Notes under the pieces: model-generated | What the model was told of the DNA's origin: nothing | Database searches by the model: none | The model's input: the letters and a program-made list of their open reading frames with translations, nothing else | Made by a program: the position numbers and the translations under genes | In this document: positions 1-12,603 of the stretch, in pieces | Layout: every line of letters begins with the position of its first letter | Position numbering within the stretch: position 1 is the first letter of the stretch | Origin: Nannochloris sp. 'desiccata' | Lineage: Eukaryota; Chlorophyta; Trebouxiophyceae; Chlorellales; Chlorellaceae | DNA: 64,000 nucleotides | Direction: 5' to 3' | NCBI GenBank assembly: GCA_019044685.2 | Contig: JAGTXX020000003.1 | Span: 1,577,917-1,641,916 of the forward strand

Positions 1-1440
1 TTTGTTTTCAATGGCAAGCAGGGTGTCGTTTTTGAATTTTTTGGTTGCAGCGGCGACTGGGCGTTGCTCCGCCGGGACCCCTGTGCCAGAAGGGTGCTTC
101 ACAGTACCAGCATCGACCCCAGATTGGAGAATCTTTGTCAACGGAAGTAGCAATACCCTCGTAGGGCAGCACGAGGGCTGTCGTCGCAAGGGGCTGGTGA
201 GCCCCTGTGACTCTGTTGATTGCATTCACGTATCGTAAGGTGCCCTAATAGTGAACGCGCCCTAATGGTGAACGACGTTTAGTTCTCTTCTTTAACCTTC
301 TTTTTTTACGTGGGCAACCACTAGGGTAGTTACTTTGGGCTTGTGGCTAATTTGTGACGTAGCCCCAGGAAGAAAGTCGTTCTCCCTGGGTCAAAATCGT
401 ACACTAGCTTCAGGACCCTTTCGGAGCACCCTTCAAATTACTCGATATTTTTCTTTTGGTGTTTAAGTTCTTCAATTTCTTGCTGGAAGTCCATTTTTTC
501 CGTGGAAATGGGTAGTACTGGTCTTGTGGAGTACAGTCGTACTTTCTTCTGCTGTTTACTCTAGTACGGGATTAGTCTACTGTACGGACACAGCACCAAA
601 TTTATATGCATTTTTAGGCTCCAATTATAGCTGTCTTTACAGCTTGCTCAATTAGAAAGTACTTGCATTTTGACTTGGTGCTCCCTAACACTTTTTCTCC
701 GTTTCTTCCTGGACAGATTGCACTTTTTCTTTCTTTTCTTTCTCTCTTCCTGTATTGTATAGTACTATGTGACGTATTCATGGTCAATTTGACCCTGGAT
801 TGGGGTCTTATTCACTAAATTTGCTGTTAAGGTACCTTGCTCAACTTTTTTCAACGCCCTCTTTCGGCATTTGTTTTACATATTATTTAGCAGCATAATT
901 ATGTCTATTTTGAATCTATATTCCTATATACTAGTTATCTATTGTGTCGTTCACCATTAGGGCGTTTAGGAAGAAAGTGGGCACATTCTTTTAAGGTATT
1001 TGAGGGCTTATCCAACTACCCGGCGGTAATTCAATATTTTAGAAAGTTATATTTTCTGAAAGCTCTCAATGTCTTCTATTGTATAATGCCTTTATCTGTT
1101 TCTTTGTACTTCAATATGCTTTTATAGAAGCATTTTACATCCAAGTCGTTCAGGATAGGGCACCTTACGATAGTTGGTTTTGGTTGAGAAAGGAGCTTTC
1201 CAAACCACTCTGCGCACACCCTGTCTACAAGATACCGGTGCAGAGGCAGCGTGAGGTCTTTGTACTGCAAACAGACCCCAATATCAAGTAAATTGGCGTT
1301 GACCAGCTGCGTTCAATAGAAGGTGTCTGTGCTTCCAAAGGCTCTCCAACAAGAGCGGAAGGCTCTGGCTGTGGTTCAGTTGCTGTGGGCACGACCCTGG
1401 GCTGGGATTCAAAATCAGCGGTGGCTGCTGCAGACTCCAT
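1..1440 (-). pseudogene. Decayed copy F1 of an unrecognised repeat gene
   Basis: On the minus strand this stretch matches the intact ORF at 4240-5451. Positions 1-232 match about 4479-4754, and 1171-1310 match about 4755-4895. The part encoding the N-terminus (a Met-Glu-Ser-Ala start, then Pro/Glu/Thr-rich residues) is at about 1320-1440. The copy is broken by a 938-bp inverted-repeat element, by loss of about 50 bp near position 86, and by an internal deletion of roughly 400 bp near 1310. Frameshifts also occur inside 1-230. It runs off the left edge, so its C-terminus is not visible. It is dead as a protein gene; its function was never recognisable. Confidence 0.8.
233..1170. mobile_element. 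Non-autonomous TIR element (MITE-like) with TA target duplication
   Basis: The ends are a perfect 15-bp inverted repeat: TCGTAAGGTGCCCTA at 233-247 and its reverse complement at 1156-1170. A TA dinucleotide flanks each end (231-232 and 1171-1172). The intact relative at about 4754 has a single TA at this site, so the empty site is visible within the window. A second, inner 19-bp perfect inverted pair, CGCCCTAATGGTGAACGAC, lies at 258-276 and 946-964. No ORF of useful length lies inside. TA duplication fits Tc1/mariner-type mobilisation by a transposase supplied elsewhere, which is an inference from the ends alone. Confidence 0.85.
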
Positions 1441-2164
1441 GTTGCCTAGGAAGAAACGCTACTATGTGTCGAAATAAAAGTCAATTTGATTTAAAATGCG
1501 AAACGAAACCTAAGCTGATGAATACACTCCATGCATGGGGCGTGTGGCAGCTCCCTCAAGGTTGGAAGCTGCTGCAGTACCGGCGAAGGAAGGAGCAAGG
1601 ATATCGGTCCAGCTTGCAAACTAGCATATAAAGACAGTGCAGCTATTTATTTCAAGTGATAGTGTTACATACAGACGATATCATATGAAGATATAGGGGC
1701 GATAGATATGGTGTATCTGTCCTGAATGTGCAATTAAAGAGTTTGGCGGTGGCTGGCGGTGAAGGTGGTGGAAATTCCTTCGTCACAAAACTGAGATAGA
1801 AAGGCAGTATAGCTGCGTCTCAGCAAGGCAACTTTCTGCATACGGGCGGTGCAGCGATAGATAAAGGCCTTGGTTCTGATTACCAGAGGTTTCTCCGCCA
1901 ACTCGAGGTAGTAGACAGCTTGGCAGCCACCGGGGGGCTGGAGGGCGGCGGGAGCGGCGACGAGCAACAGGCTGGATTTTCTTGGCAACAGCGCCTCAGC
2001 CAAAAGAAAAACGATCGCAGCTGGATATTCAACGAGCTGATGTCGGTGATTTGATATCGTGGGTGCTGCCACTCAGGGGTGCAGCCACAGCAGGTGATCA
2101 GGAATCACCTGAGCGATCATCAATGATGTGGTCAACGCAGCATTGGTGGCGAGCAGGCTATTAA
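1441..2164. repeat. Upstream flank of repeat family F, copy 1
   Basis: This segment aligns with 5452-5970 in the same orientation. Shared stretches include the GC-rich block near 1945-1975 (cf. 5760-5790) and the block from about 1985 to 2160 (cf. 5805-5975). The duplicated unit therefore covers the ORF and about 0.6 kb upstream of it, not just the coding part. Copy 1 carries insertions and small changes relative to copy 2. No separate gene is seen. Confidence 0.75.
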
Positions 2165-2817
2165 AAAACAATAATTTAAGTTCAAAAAACCTAATGCAGA
2201 AAAGTAACATCTATTCCATATATCGCTCTTGAGTCTAGCCAAAAAAGCTGTACGCCTCTACGTGTTTTATTACGCCGGATTCGAGTCCGTGCACAGCGGT
2301 ATTGGGACAGCGCTGCGAGTAACGCCGTCACCTTCCCGCCACTGCAGTGAGAGGCAGCGACCTATAGGGTCAGTTTTCCTGATCGTAACTCCGGCCGATG
2401 ATCTGTACTAACTGATGCACGAACCGCCATGCCTCTAGGTTGACGGTTATAGAAGTGCAAGCCAAAAGGTACTGTAGGCTATTTTCTTTTTTTTCTTTTC
2501 TCTTATCACCTTGATGAATGGAATGGAATACAACCCAGCAGGGATGGTCTCTCTTCTTTTCTTTGTTCGTTACACATCACATAATTTTGTAAATCAAGAT
2601 TAAAAGTAAAAGCTATCTGATAATTATAATTTGACATATCCAAAATTAAAGAGTTGAAGCGGTAGAGAATACTATGGTAATTCATTTCATAAATTAGTAT
2701 TCAGAGGAGAATCAAAGTTATAATATATAGATCAGCAAGTAAAAAGAGTATAACTATACTTCATAGCAATTCTTTTAGACATAACAATACTTCAGTTGTA
2801 ACGAAGGTACAAAAAAA
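2165..2817. other. Intergenic, no gene recognised
   Basis: AT-rich spacer with a T/C-rich tract near 2484-2508. A GC-richer patch at 2270-2440 contains a box-B-like GATTCGAGTCC, but no tRNA cloverleaf could be folded around it. Confidence 0.5.
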
Positions 2818-3699
2818 TTAAACTGCGACAAACGCACACATGGCAGTGGTCAAAGCAACAAAAGCTGTTAATTTGAACGCTCCAGAAGAGGGGGCCGGGG
2901 CAGTAGCTGGCTTGGGACCGGCATATGGAGGAGGAGGGAAAAAGGAGGCAGGTACCTCACAGCCAGCAGTCTTTTGATACTGATCACCAATCTCATCAGT
3001 CACAATGCAGGCTGCACCTTGTGAAATCAAGGAATCGCTGGCATCCAAGACTCTGACTTGATACTTCCAACCTTCTGGCAACTTAACAAAGGTCTCTCCA
3101 AGCGTGGGGAGGTCTTTCATGGTCAGGTTTGGCTGGGCCAAGGGAGCAAAAGCAAACATTCTGTATGCAACGCCCTCGGGATTGACCAGCTCATAAACTT
3201 CTTTGCCCTTTAGGTATGTAAAGTTGGTAGAACGCCCGCTGAGAGTTTCTTCATAATCTTCCACACCATAGAGAGCTTTCAAGGGTACATCGAGTACTGA
3301 CTTGACCTCCATGGCAAGGTTGGTAAAGTTGTACTGTATTGGAGTTCCGGCCGAGGCGGCGGTCTGAGCGGCGTTTGATCCTTCACCCCCAGACCCAATA
3401 AGGGCAGCGATATCGTAAGTAATGTAGCGTGGGCCATTGATCAGAATCTCACTGGCTTTCAACTCTTCGGTGGAGGTGTCGATGTTGGCGACTGCTTCGT
3501 TGAAAAATTCTTCAGGGCAGCTGTCAGCGGTGTTGGCAGGTTTGCCACAACACCCAGAGTTGTAAACAAATTGTTGGCCATTGACGTTGGCCAACATCTC
3601 GCAGTTGCGGTTACCTCTGGTTGTGTTTTGTGCAGCAGCCATGGTAGCCAAAAGGCAAATCATCAGCACACGAGCTTGGTTGATCATGTTGAATAACAC
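2818..3699 (-). CDS. Secreted, probably GPI-anchored protein, family not recognised
   Basis: Uninterrupted 293-residue ORF. The N-terminus has the layout of a signal peptide: a short polar start, then a hydrophobic run ending in Ala-Ala-Ala near residue 23. The mature part has about six Cys, including a Cys-Cys pair near residue 50, and several N-glycosylation sequons (Asn-Thr-Thr, Asn-Phe-Thr twice, Asn-Leu-Thr). A Pro-rich stretch near residue 250 is followed by small residues and a hydrophobic C-terminal tail with no charged end, the layout expected of a GPI-attachment signal. It is therefore likely a cell-surface or wall protein. A second Met at residue 5 could be the true start. No enzymatic motif is visible and I do not recognise the family. 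The gene is single-exon as read. Confidence 0.75.
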   Translation of the reverse strand: MLFNMINQARVLMICLLATMAAAQNTTRGNRNCEMLANVNGQQFVYNSGCCGKPANTADSCPEEFFNEAVANIDTSTEELKASEILINGPRYITYDIAALIGSGGEGSNAAQTAASAGTPIQYNFTNLAMEVKSVLDVPLKALYGVEDYEETLSGRSTNFTYLKGKEVYELVNPEGVAYRMFAFAPLAQPNLTMKDLPTLGETFVKLPEGWKYQVRVLDASDSLISQGAACIVTDEIGDQYQKTAGCEVPASFFPPPPYAGPKPATAPAPSSGAFKLTAFVALTTAMCAFVAV

Positions 3700-4239
3700 T
3701 ATAACGAGATAAGAAGCTGTAGGGTGATTGAAGGAGCGTTAACATTTAGTGCACAGTCGTTGAATAGTGTGCAATCAGTGATGCGGGGTGGTTGCGACAA
3801 GTTAACTACGGTTCAAAAAAGGCACGCTGTTCAATGTTAATAAACATTAGATCTATAAAATCGAAGCTCACCTGGTAATTGCTCCAAACCCAATGGGATA
3901 AGATTAAAGTGGACGCACGCTTCGAAATTATCTACTGTACTCTATTACTCTTACCCTTGGAGTTTTGTTTTCCTACTTTTTCAATGTGCTGGTCTTCAAG
4001 GACTCAGTCGATGAGAGTGACTCTTGCAGCAGCCTCGTTTTTTACCTGCTCGGCTTACTAAGTTAGAATCTTAGGTAAAATACACAAATATAACTGGAGC
4101 TCAACCCCTACTGCCATTCCTTGGTCGCATTTCAGGCAGTTTAGTTTATCTCCCGCTAGAGCTGCGCTGTAGCCAGATGTGAGGCGGGAAAAACAACTGC
4201 GATCTTAACGATGGCTTTTTTTTTTTTTTTGCCCTTTGG
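3700..4239. other. Spacer between the secreted-protein gene and repeat gene F2
   Basis: No convincing ORF. A run of about 15 T at 4215-4229 reads as poly(A) on the minus strand, 11 bases beyond the stop of F2. Confidence 0.5.
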
Positions 4240-5451
4240 CTATTTGATCATCATTCGCACCCTCCTTAGACATTCCCCTTCCACCTTTGTTACTGCAGAT
4301 GTCCGTCTCGACGAATTTCCTCGGACGTAGTCTGAGACTAGGGCGCCGGTTGACAACGGCGCCCAAACCGACGCTGTTGGAGTTTTCTTTTGAACAGCTG
4401 CAACGCGCTTGTTTGGATGAGCGTAGCCCCTCCACTTCTCCACCAGCAGCTTCCACGCACTCCCACCGTTGGTGCATTTGTTTTCAATGGCAAGCAGGGT
4501 GTCATTTTTGAACTTTTTGGTTGCATCAGCGATTGGGCGTTGCTCCGCCGGGACCCCTAGCTGGATGGCTACAAGGCGGGTGAGAGCAGACTGGAAGACA
4601 CTCAATGTGCCAGACGGGTGCTTCACAGTACCAGCATCGACCCCAGATTGGAGAATCTTGTCAATGGAATTAGCAATACCCTCGTAGGGCAGCACGAGGG
4701 CTGTCGTCGCAAGGGGCTGGTGAGCCCCGGTGACTCTGTTGATTGCATTCACGTAGTTGGTTTTGGTTGAGAATCGGAGCTTTCCAAACCACTCTGCGCA
4801 CACCCTGTCTACAAGATACCGGTGCAGAGGCAGCGTGAGGTCTTTGTACTGCAAATAGACCCCACTATCAAGCAAATTGGCGTCGACCAGCTGCTGGGGG
4901 TCGGCGTCCAGATTGACAAGGAAGGCAGCGGGAATTTTGGCCAACAGGTTGAGAAGAGTTTGGTCTGAGAGGCCCTTGATGTCTTCTGCGCTCAACTTTG
5001 GTCCATCGCCCAGCATGAACTCACGGACAGCAGCACCGAGGTCAGGAAGAGCTGGGAAGCCGGGGATAGCAAGTGCAGTAGAAAGGTCGTCATGTTCCAG
5101 CTCCAGCTCCTGCTGCTGCAGCTCCTGCGCAGGCTGGACCTCTGCGACACGTTTCTTCAAATGACGTCCTCTTGCAGGCTTGATAACGGCATATTCTGCG
5201 AAGGATGCAGGGGTTTTATCTCCCCTGCGAGGTCTTGCCGTCCCTGCAACAACAACAGCAAGGTCAGTAAAAAAAAGTATGATCAAAGCATCGCTCAAGG
5301 AGAATAAAAACGTACCTGTGCCTTCAAAAGAAGGCGAATAGGCTTTAGGAGACTCTCCCACAGGATCAGAGGGCCTTGGATGGGGTTCAGTTGCTGTGGG
5401 CAAGACCCCGGGCTGAGATTCAACACCAGCGGTGGTTGCTGCAGGCTCCAT
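4240..5451 (-). CDS. Repeat-family gene F2, unrecognised protein with a probable 72-bp intron
   Basis: Open frame of 403 codons. Residues about 46-69 form an odd hydrophobic stretch that coincides with a good intron at 5315-5244: GTACGT donor, pyrimidine-rich end, CAG acceptor, 72 bp long and so frame-neutral. If it is removed the protein is about 379 aa. The N-terminus is Pro/Glu/Thr-rich. A Gln/Glu/Leu-rich heptad-like stretch follows, then a mostly helical-looking region to the end with a basic C-terminus. No known domain is recognised. A degenerate second copy lies at 1-1440, so this is a repeated gene or part of an uncharacterised mobile unit. A poly(A)-like run just after the stop hints at a retroposed origin, but the intron argues against a simple processed copy. 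Confidence 0.55.
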   Translation of the reverse strand: MEPAATTAGVESQPGVLPTATEPHPRPSDPVGESPKAYSPSFEGTGTFLFSLSDALIILFFTDLAVVVAGTARPRRGDKTPASFAEYAVIKPARGRHLKKRVAEVQPAQELQQQELELEHDDLSTALAIPGFPALPDLGAAVREFMLGDGPKLSAEDIKGLSDQTLLNLLAKIPAAFLVNLDADPQQLVDANLLDSGVYLQYKDLTLPLHRYLVDRVCAEWFGKLRFSTKTNYVNAINRVTGAHQPLATTALVLPYEGIANSIDKILQSGVDAGTVKHPSGTLSVFQSALTRLVAIQLGVPAEQRPIADATKKFKNDTLLAIENKCTNGGSAWKLLVEKWRGYAHPNKRVAAVQKKTPTASVWAPLSTGALVSDYVRGNSSRRTSAVTKVEGECLRRVRMMIK

Positions 5452-6000
5452 ACCTGCTCGAGGAGGAGGCTGCTATGCGTCAAACTTTGAATCAGCGTGT
5501 TCAGTGGAACCTGGTCTGTTTAATAGCCTGCAGGTTGAGCGGGCATGCCAGCTCCTTCATGGTTGGAAGCTGCTGCAGCACCGGCCAAGCAAGGTGCCAG
5601 ATGATGCTTCGCCTTGAAGAAGTGGTGATATAAGACAGTGCAACTACGTATTAGCAAGGGATTCGATACGGACGGGTATTCCATCAATAGGTGACAGAGT
5701 AGCAGGAGGTCTCGAGGTTCCGCTGCTGCTAGTATACAGACTGGCAGCAATGGTGGCGAGAGGGCGGCGGGAGCGGCGACGAGCAACAGCCTGGATTTTC
5801 TTGGCAGCAGCGCCTCAGCCAAAAGAACAACGATCGCAGCTGGATACTCAATCAGCTGATGCCGATGCTTTCATATCGTGGGTGCTGCCACTCAGGGGTG
5901 CAGCCACAGCAGGTGATCAGGAATCGCTTGAGCGATCATCAACATTGTGATCAGCGCAGCAGTGGTGCAGAGCAGGCAGCTGCAGCCTCTCTTAGATATG
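5452..6000. repeat. Upstream flank of repeat family F, copy 2
   Basis: Counterpart of 1441-2164, in direct orientation about 4 kb away. Homology fades near 5975. The rest, to 6343, is the 5' region of the HDS gene and shows no other gene. Confidence 0.75.
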
Positions 6001-6343
6001 TATTATACATTTTCTCTTTGCAGGAATTGCCGAGAACGGCGTTTAAAGCCAGTTCCCAGCCTTTCTCCCAGCCTCCTCCCAGCCTCGATTTCTCCTCTCC
6101 CACGCAAAATATTGTTGGTGATGAGAAATTTCGAAATGGGTAAGGTGCGCCCAGAGCAAGGCTAATCCGTGACTAAATTGGCATAAAATCAATTCACAAA
6201 TAGCACATTCACAAAATTTCCTTTAGTTCGGATATTCCCGTATTCTTTTCCAAGCTTGTTTGGCGAGCTTCAGCACTTGAACATTGAATCTTAGCAACTC
6301 TTGAGTGATCAGCGTTTAGGAGGACAAGAGCAGCGTGTGTGCA

Positions 6344-8803
6344 ATGCAGGCTACTGGAGGCTCTTCTACTCTTAATACGAGCTCTGGCTTCTTGTCCGGT
6401 AGCTCTGTGGGAACTCGTGGACTCCACTCTACCCGCGCTAGACAAAGCCATGGAAATGCTCGCTTCAACGTGGTAAGTTGCGAGATATTCAGCATTTAAA
6501 TTGCATGGGTTCATGATATATGGATATAGTCCTACGCTTTTGCAAAGGAATTTTAACCTCATTTTGGCGTGTTTTGTTCTGAATAATCGCAGATTGCCCA
6601 TGCTGAGCCTAAATTGGTGTTGCCTGAGACTTCTCTGGTCATTCCCACCCCCAAATATTGCGATAGCCCTTATCAGACTGTCCGCAGGACTACTCGCACC
6701 ATCAATGTGAGCAGTGCTTTGAATTCTATGCTTTATTTTCCCCTGTTTTATTCCTCATTGCACTGTCGGCAAAAGAATTAGTATGTCGACTTCTTACCTC
6801 TTCTTTTGATCTTGCAGATTGGTAGCGTAAATGTCGGTAGCGCTCATCCCATTGCTCTTCAGACCATGACCACCACTGACACTCGCGATATCGAGGCTAC
6901 TGTAGCCCAGGTCAAGCGCTGCGCTGACGCTGGTGCCGACATGGTTCGTATCACAGTACAGGGCAAAAGAGAGGCTGAAGCGTGCATGAAAATCCGCGAA
7001 CGTCTCTTCCAGGACAAGTATGACACCCCTCTTATCGCTGATATCCATTTCCAGCCTGGGATTGCCATGATGGTTGCTGAGGCTTTTGAGAAGATTCGTA
7101 TCAATCCTGGAAACTTTGCTGATGGTGCCAAGAAGTTTGATGTAATCAATTATGACGATCCTGCTCAGTTCAAGGCTGAACAACAACAGATCCGTGACAC
7201 TTTTGCCCCCCTGGTCGAGAAATGCAAGTCTTTAAATCGTGCTATTCGTATTGGTACCAATCACGGTTCCCTCTCTGCTCGTATTCTTTCTTATTATGGA
7301 GATACCCCACGTGGCATGGTCGAATCTGCATTTGAATTCGCTGATATCTGCCGCGATATGGATTATCACAATTTCTTATTCTCCATGAAGGCTTCCAACC
7401 CCTTGGTCATGGTGCAAGCGTACCGCCTCCTTGCTGAAGAACAGTATTCACGAGGCTGGGACTACCCCTTGCATTTGGGTGTCACTGAAGCTGGTGAAGG
7501 TGAAGATGGACGTATGAAGAGTGCTATTGGTATTGGTGCTTTGTTAATGGATGGTCTTGGTGACACTATTCGTGTTTCTTTAACTGAAGATCCAGAATAT
7601 GAAATTGATCCATGCAGCCGATTAGCTAATTTGGGTAAAAAGGCAGATACTGAAAGATGGAACGTTGCTCCTTTTGATGAGCACCGTGATACTCACTTGT
7701 TTAGTCGCCGTGTTGGGCATTTACCTGAGAGTAAAGCAGGTGAAGCTTTGGATCTCTCTACTATGCTCCACAGAGATGGCAGCGTGCTCAGCGCCGTGGA
7801 TATTAAAGAATTGGATCAGCCTGAGTTACTGTACCGTAAACTTGGTGCTAAATTGGCTGTAGGAATGCCTTTCAAGGATATTGCTACCTCGGATTCTATC
7901 CTAATGTACTCTTTACCTGCGTCCTCTGATGTTAATGGACGTAGAGCATTACGTCGCCTGCAAGAAGTAGGTGTCCATGTCTTGGCCCCTGCTGAAGTAT
8001 TGGCATCTGATCCTTTACCTGATGCAGTAGCTGTGATGCAGCTTGCTGTAGCTGCATCTGCTCACCGTGCTGGTGGTGTCAAGCTCCCCTCTGGTGCTGC
8101 CCGTCTTGCGGTTTTTGTTGATGGTTCTGAATCTGATGCTGATTTGGCCACATTGAAGGACATGGATGTGGCGATGGCATTACTCAAAACTGCACCTGGT
8201 TTGTCTCGTGTACACACTTCTCGCCGTGTATTTGAGGTGCTCCGCCGTAATGAGATCCATGTCCCTGTCATTCATCACGCTGCCTTCCCTGATGGTGTTG
8301 ATCGTGATGAAATTATTATTAATGGTGGTTCTCAAGTTGGTGCTTTGATGGTAGATGGACTTGGTGATGGTTTAATGATTGAATGTGCAACTGAAGATCT
8401 TGATTTCCTCCGTACTACTTCCTTTGGTCTTCTCCAAGGTTGCCGCATGCGTAATATTAAAACTGAATACGTCAGTTGCCCTTCTTGTGGTCGTACTTTG
8501 TTCGATCTTCAAGATGTGACTGAACAGATTCGTACCAAGACTGGTCATTTACCTGGTGTGTCTATTGCTGTCATGGGTTGCATTGTAAATGGACCTGGTG
8601 AGATGGCTGATGCTGATTTCGGGTATGTTGGTGGTGCACCTGGAAAGATTGATTTGTATGTGGGCAAAGAGGTTGTGAGGAAGGGAATTTCTATGGATGG
8701 TGCCCCTGATGAGTTGATTGAACTTATTAAAGAGCATGGTAGGTGGCAAGATCCTCCTGTAGAGGAGGAGGCCGATGCTGATGCTGCCGCTGCTGTCGTC
8801 TAA
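6344..8803 (+). CDS. HDS: 4-hydroxy-3-methylbut-2-enyl diphosphate synthase (plant-type HDS/IspG), plastid
   Basis: Converts MEcPP to HMBPP, the penultimate step of the plastid MEP isoprenoid pathway, using reduced ferredoxin and a [4Fe-4S] cluster. I read three exons: 6344-6472, 6593-6706 and 6818-8803, all phase 0. Both introns are GT-AG (GTAAGT and GTGAGC donors). The product is 742 aa, close to plant enzymes of about 740. The first 43 residues are Ser/Thr/Gly/Arg-rich and nearly free of acidic residues, as expected of a chloroplast transit peptide. Exon 2 ends in the Thr-Val-Arg-Arg segment that precedes the TIM barrel. The long central insert of plant-type IspG is present. Cluster ligands are visible near the C-terminus: Cys635 and Cys638 in CPSCG, Cys669 in MGC, and Glu676 in NGPGE. 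The gene looks intact. Confidence 0.95.
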
Positions 8804-9860
<1,057 letters not shown>

Positions 9861-10015
9861 CCAATAGTAGGCGTAGTAGTACAGCAGTGATAATGATGTA
9901 AATCTGATTAAAATTAAATATTCCCCGTTATATCTCCTTTGCGTTCTGCCGATTCTTTCTTACAATTGTAAGTACACAAATATCACCAACAAAAAAACCA
10001 AAAGTAATTAAATTT

Positions 10016-12603
10016 CTAAAGCAATGGCCCTATAATAGCAGCACCACGATCATCCCATTCATTGACTATACTCTTAACAATACCTTCTTGGTAGGCACCA
10101 AGCTTCTCTGTCAATCCCTCAGATACCTTATTCAACACTTCCTGCGCTTCTCCACGCTTTGTTGCTACTTTACTTCTCTCATCAGGCGTCAATAGTTCTA
10201 AATATTGGTCAGCACGACGGGTTGCAGCACGGACAGCTTGACTGCGTATACCAGCCGACTCTTCAAATCTGCGTAAACCAGATTCCATGAGTAATGCTGC
10301 AGATGCATTATCATTGCATCGAGCATAGCTGCCAGCAATATTACTTAAAACACGCAGCGTCAGTGTTGCCACTCCAGCAGCATCTTGTTCCCAATCTGAT
10401 TCCAATTCCAGAACTTGAGCTAAAGACATTGCTTCGGGGAAAATACATGGATGATCAGGTGTCCCTGCATATTGCTGTTTCACTTGTACTGCCTGTTCTA
10501 ACAACTGCCGAGCACGTGCTCGTTCACCAGGCCCACCCAAGGCAAGAGTTCCTGCAACGTTTCTTAATGCCCACACTCTCTCTGCAATAGGAGTTTTTGC
10601 TTCTTTATCAGCCATACGTGCTGCGCGGATCTCTTCTGCATCCGGCCATTCTTCTTCTAAAAGTTTTGCTGCAAGTTCAGATTGGCGAGCTCGCTCACGT
10701 TCTGCTCTGCGTGTCTTTTCAGCAGGGGAGACATTCGCTGCTGCCAAGACTGCAGCCTCAATAGCTACGGGATTATCACTCCCAAGAGCAGTTGCAAGTG
10801 CAGCGGCATAGGCTTCCAGCGAATCAGGTGCAGCTCCACGTACAAGCTCTGCCAGCTGTTTCCTAACTAATGCGGCAGCTCCCTCAAACCAGGCTGGAGC
10901 ATCACTACTGCGTGCAGGGCGATCAAACAGCATACGATTCAAGAAATGTGCTAATTCTAAAGCACTACCTAGTGTCTTGGGCGTATTTCTCAACGATTTT
11001 GGCATCTCACTGCCACCTAGATCTTTATAGAATGATTCATTTTCTACCTCCATCGTGTTTTGTAGAATATCAGAGACAGCCTTATCAGCCTCGCCAGCTT
11101 CTATTAGACTAATAGCCTGACCCAATACTATTTCCGTACGCTGATGATGATTTTCAGGCAATACACCAATCTCTGTTCGTACTTGGAAAGCATCTTTCTG
11201 TTCACCCGCAGAAGGAGCATCTCCAAATTTCGTTAAAGCATTCTCAGCACTGCGTAACGCAGCAACAACACAACGAGCTGTAGCCATTGCCATCCAGTGA
11301 TCCTGTTCTGGTAGTTCCATTGCACTCATAGGTCCAGATCCAGTCATTGCTTGTAACCTCATGGCAGAAGCAGCAGCGTTACAGGCAGCACGAACAGAAG
11401 GGCCAACTGCAAATGGTGCAGCCATCACAGCATCATCTAAACTAGCATAATCACTATTGAGTGGAGAACCTTGACCACCTAATAAGCTACCAGTAGTAAT
11501 TGAGAGCCTCACTGCAGCTTCCTTATCTAAAGGACCAGGTAAAAGTGTACCTCGAGGCGGTCGTTGCACTGCTACACTGCCTTCTAATCGAATAGCAAAT
11601 CTTTGCTTTTCTTTTTCTAAACTTTTACGTTCTTCAGCTCGTAAGCGCATAGCCTCTTCTTCAGCTTTACGTTCCTCCTCTGCTTTACGATGCCGCTCTT
11701 CGATTTCCTGCTGTCGCTTTTCTTCTGCAGCTTTTAGACGACCTTCTTCCTCTAGCCGACGCTTTTCTCTCTGTTCTTCCAACAGCTGCTTTTCCTTTTC
11801 GAGTCTACTTTTATATTCTGCATCCAAAATATCTTGCTGTACTTCGTATTCTTTGCGTTTTATCTCCCGTTCAGCAGCTATTCTTGCTGCTGCCTCCGTC
11901 GCTTCTTCTCTCATCCTGCGCTGCAATTCTACCTGGCGTTGAGCCTCCTGTTTTGCACGTGCAGCAACTTCTTCTACCCGCTTGGCATCTTCACCTGCTA
12001 ATCGTGCAGCTTCTTCAAGGCGCCAAGTTTCTCTACGTTTGCGTAGGTCAGCACTTAATGCCCGCCCACGTTCTCTATCTCTCTGCAACCTTCTCACATC
12101 TAGTCTCGCATCTTGAGAAGTTAATCTACCTAGCCGGGAAGCAAATACCACAGATAATGCCAGTATCCATGCTCCACTATCAAAAATCGCTACTGCTGGG
12201 GTATCAAGAGGTTCATAGGCAACAGCAACAGGATTATGCGCCTTATTTACTAGAGCGGCCTACGGGAATTTTAGGGAGGAAGTCATGAGAAATAAAGATG
12301 ATGTGAGCTTTGTATTATGCTTACAAAAGACTCCAATCTTACCTGTGATTCTATGTGCGATGTTTGATGCATTTCAACAGTAAAAGAGGAACCTGTGGCA
12401 GCAGTAGCAGCAAAGCTCTCTTTGCCGTCTTGGTTGCCGTCAGAAGAGGCAATGTCTCTAGAGGTGTCTGAAGCATTCGTTGGCTTTAAAACGCAACCTT
12501 TGAGGTGTTTACCACGCTTTGCACTTCGCAATGCGTGCGTTAAAGGCGATATTGCACCCAAACTGCTTAGCACAGGTGTAGAATGTGAAGAATTTGGTCG
12601 CAT
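10016..12603 (-). CDS. Plastid-like membrane protein with long coiled coil and TPR-like C-terminus
   Basis: Two exons on the minus strand: 12603-12343 (87 codons) and 12259-10016, with an 83-bp intron (CAG|GTAAGA donor, GTAG acceptor). The product is 834 aa. Exon 1 is Ser/Thr/Arg/Lys-rich and resembles a transit peptide. Residues about 110-128 form one hydrophobic segment, a likely membrane anchor. Residues about 140-311 are a Glu/Arg/Lys/Ala-rich continuous coiled coil. The C-terminal half is helical and Ala-rich, with TPR-like units near residues 640-760. The architecture suggests an organelle membrane scaffold or assembly factor. I do not recognise a named family, so no function is assigned. 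The first exon is essential: the second exon alone has no ATG start. Confidence 0.8.

Noticed and set aside
2240..2350. tRNA or SINE-like A and B boxes (TAGCCAAAAAAG; GATTCGAGTCC)
   Set aside because: The B box has one base too many between G53 and TTC, and neither acceptor nor anticodon stems can be formed.
4205..4477. Separate 90-aa Lys-ending ORF on the minus strand
   Set aside because: It is a second frame of the F2 coding region, and its Lys run is translated poly(A).
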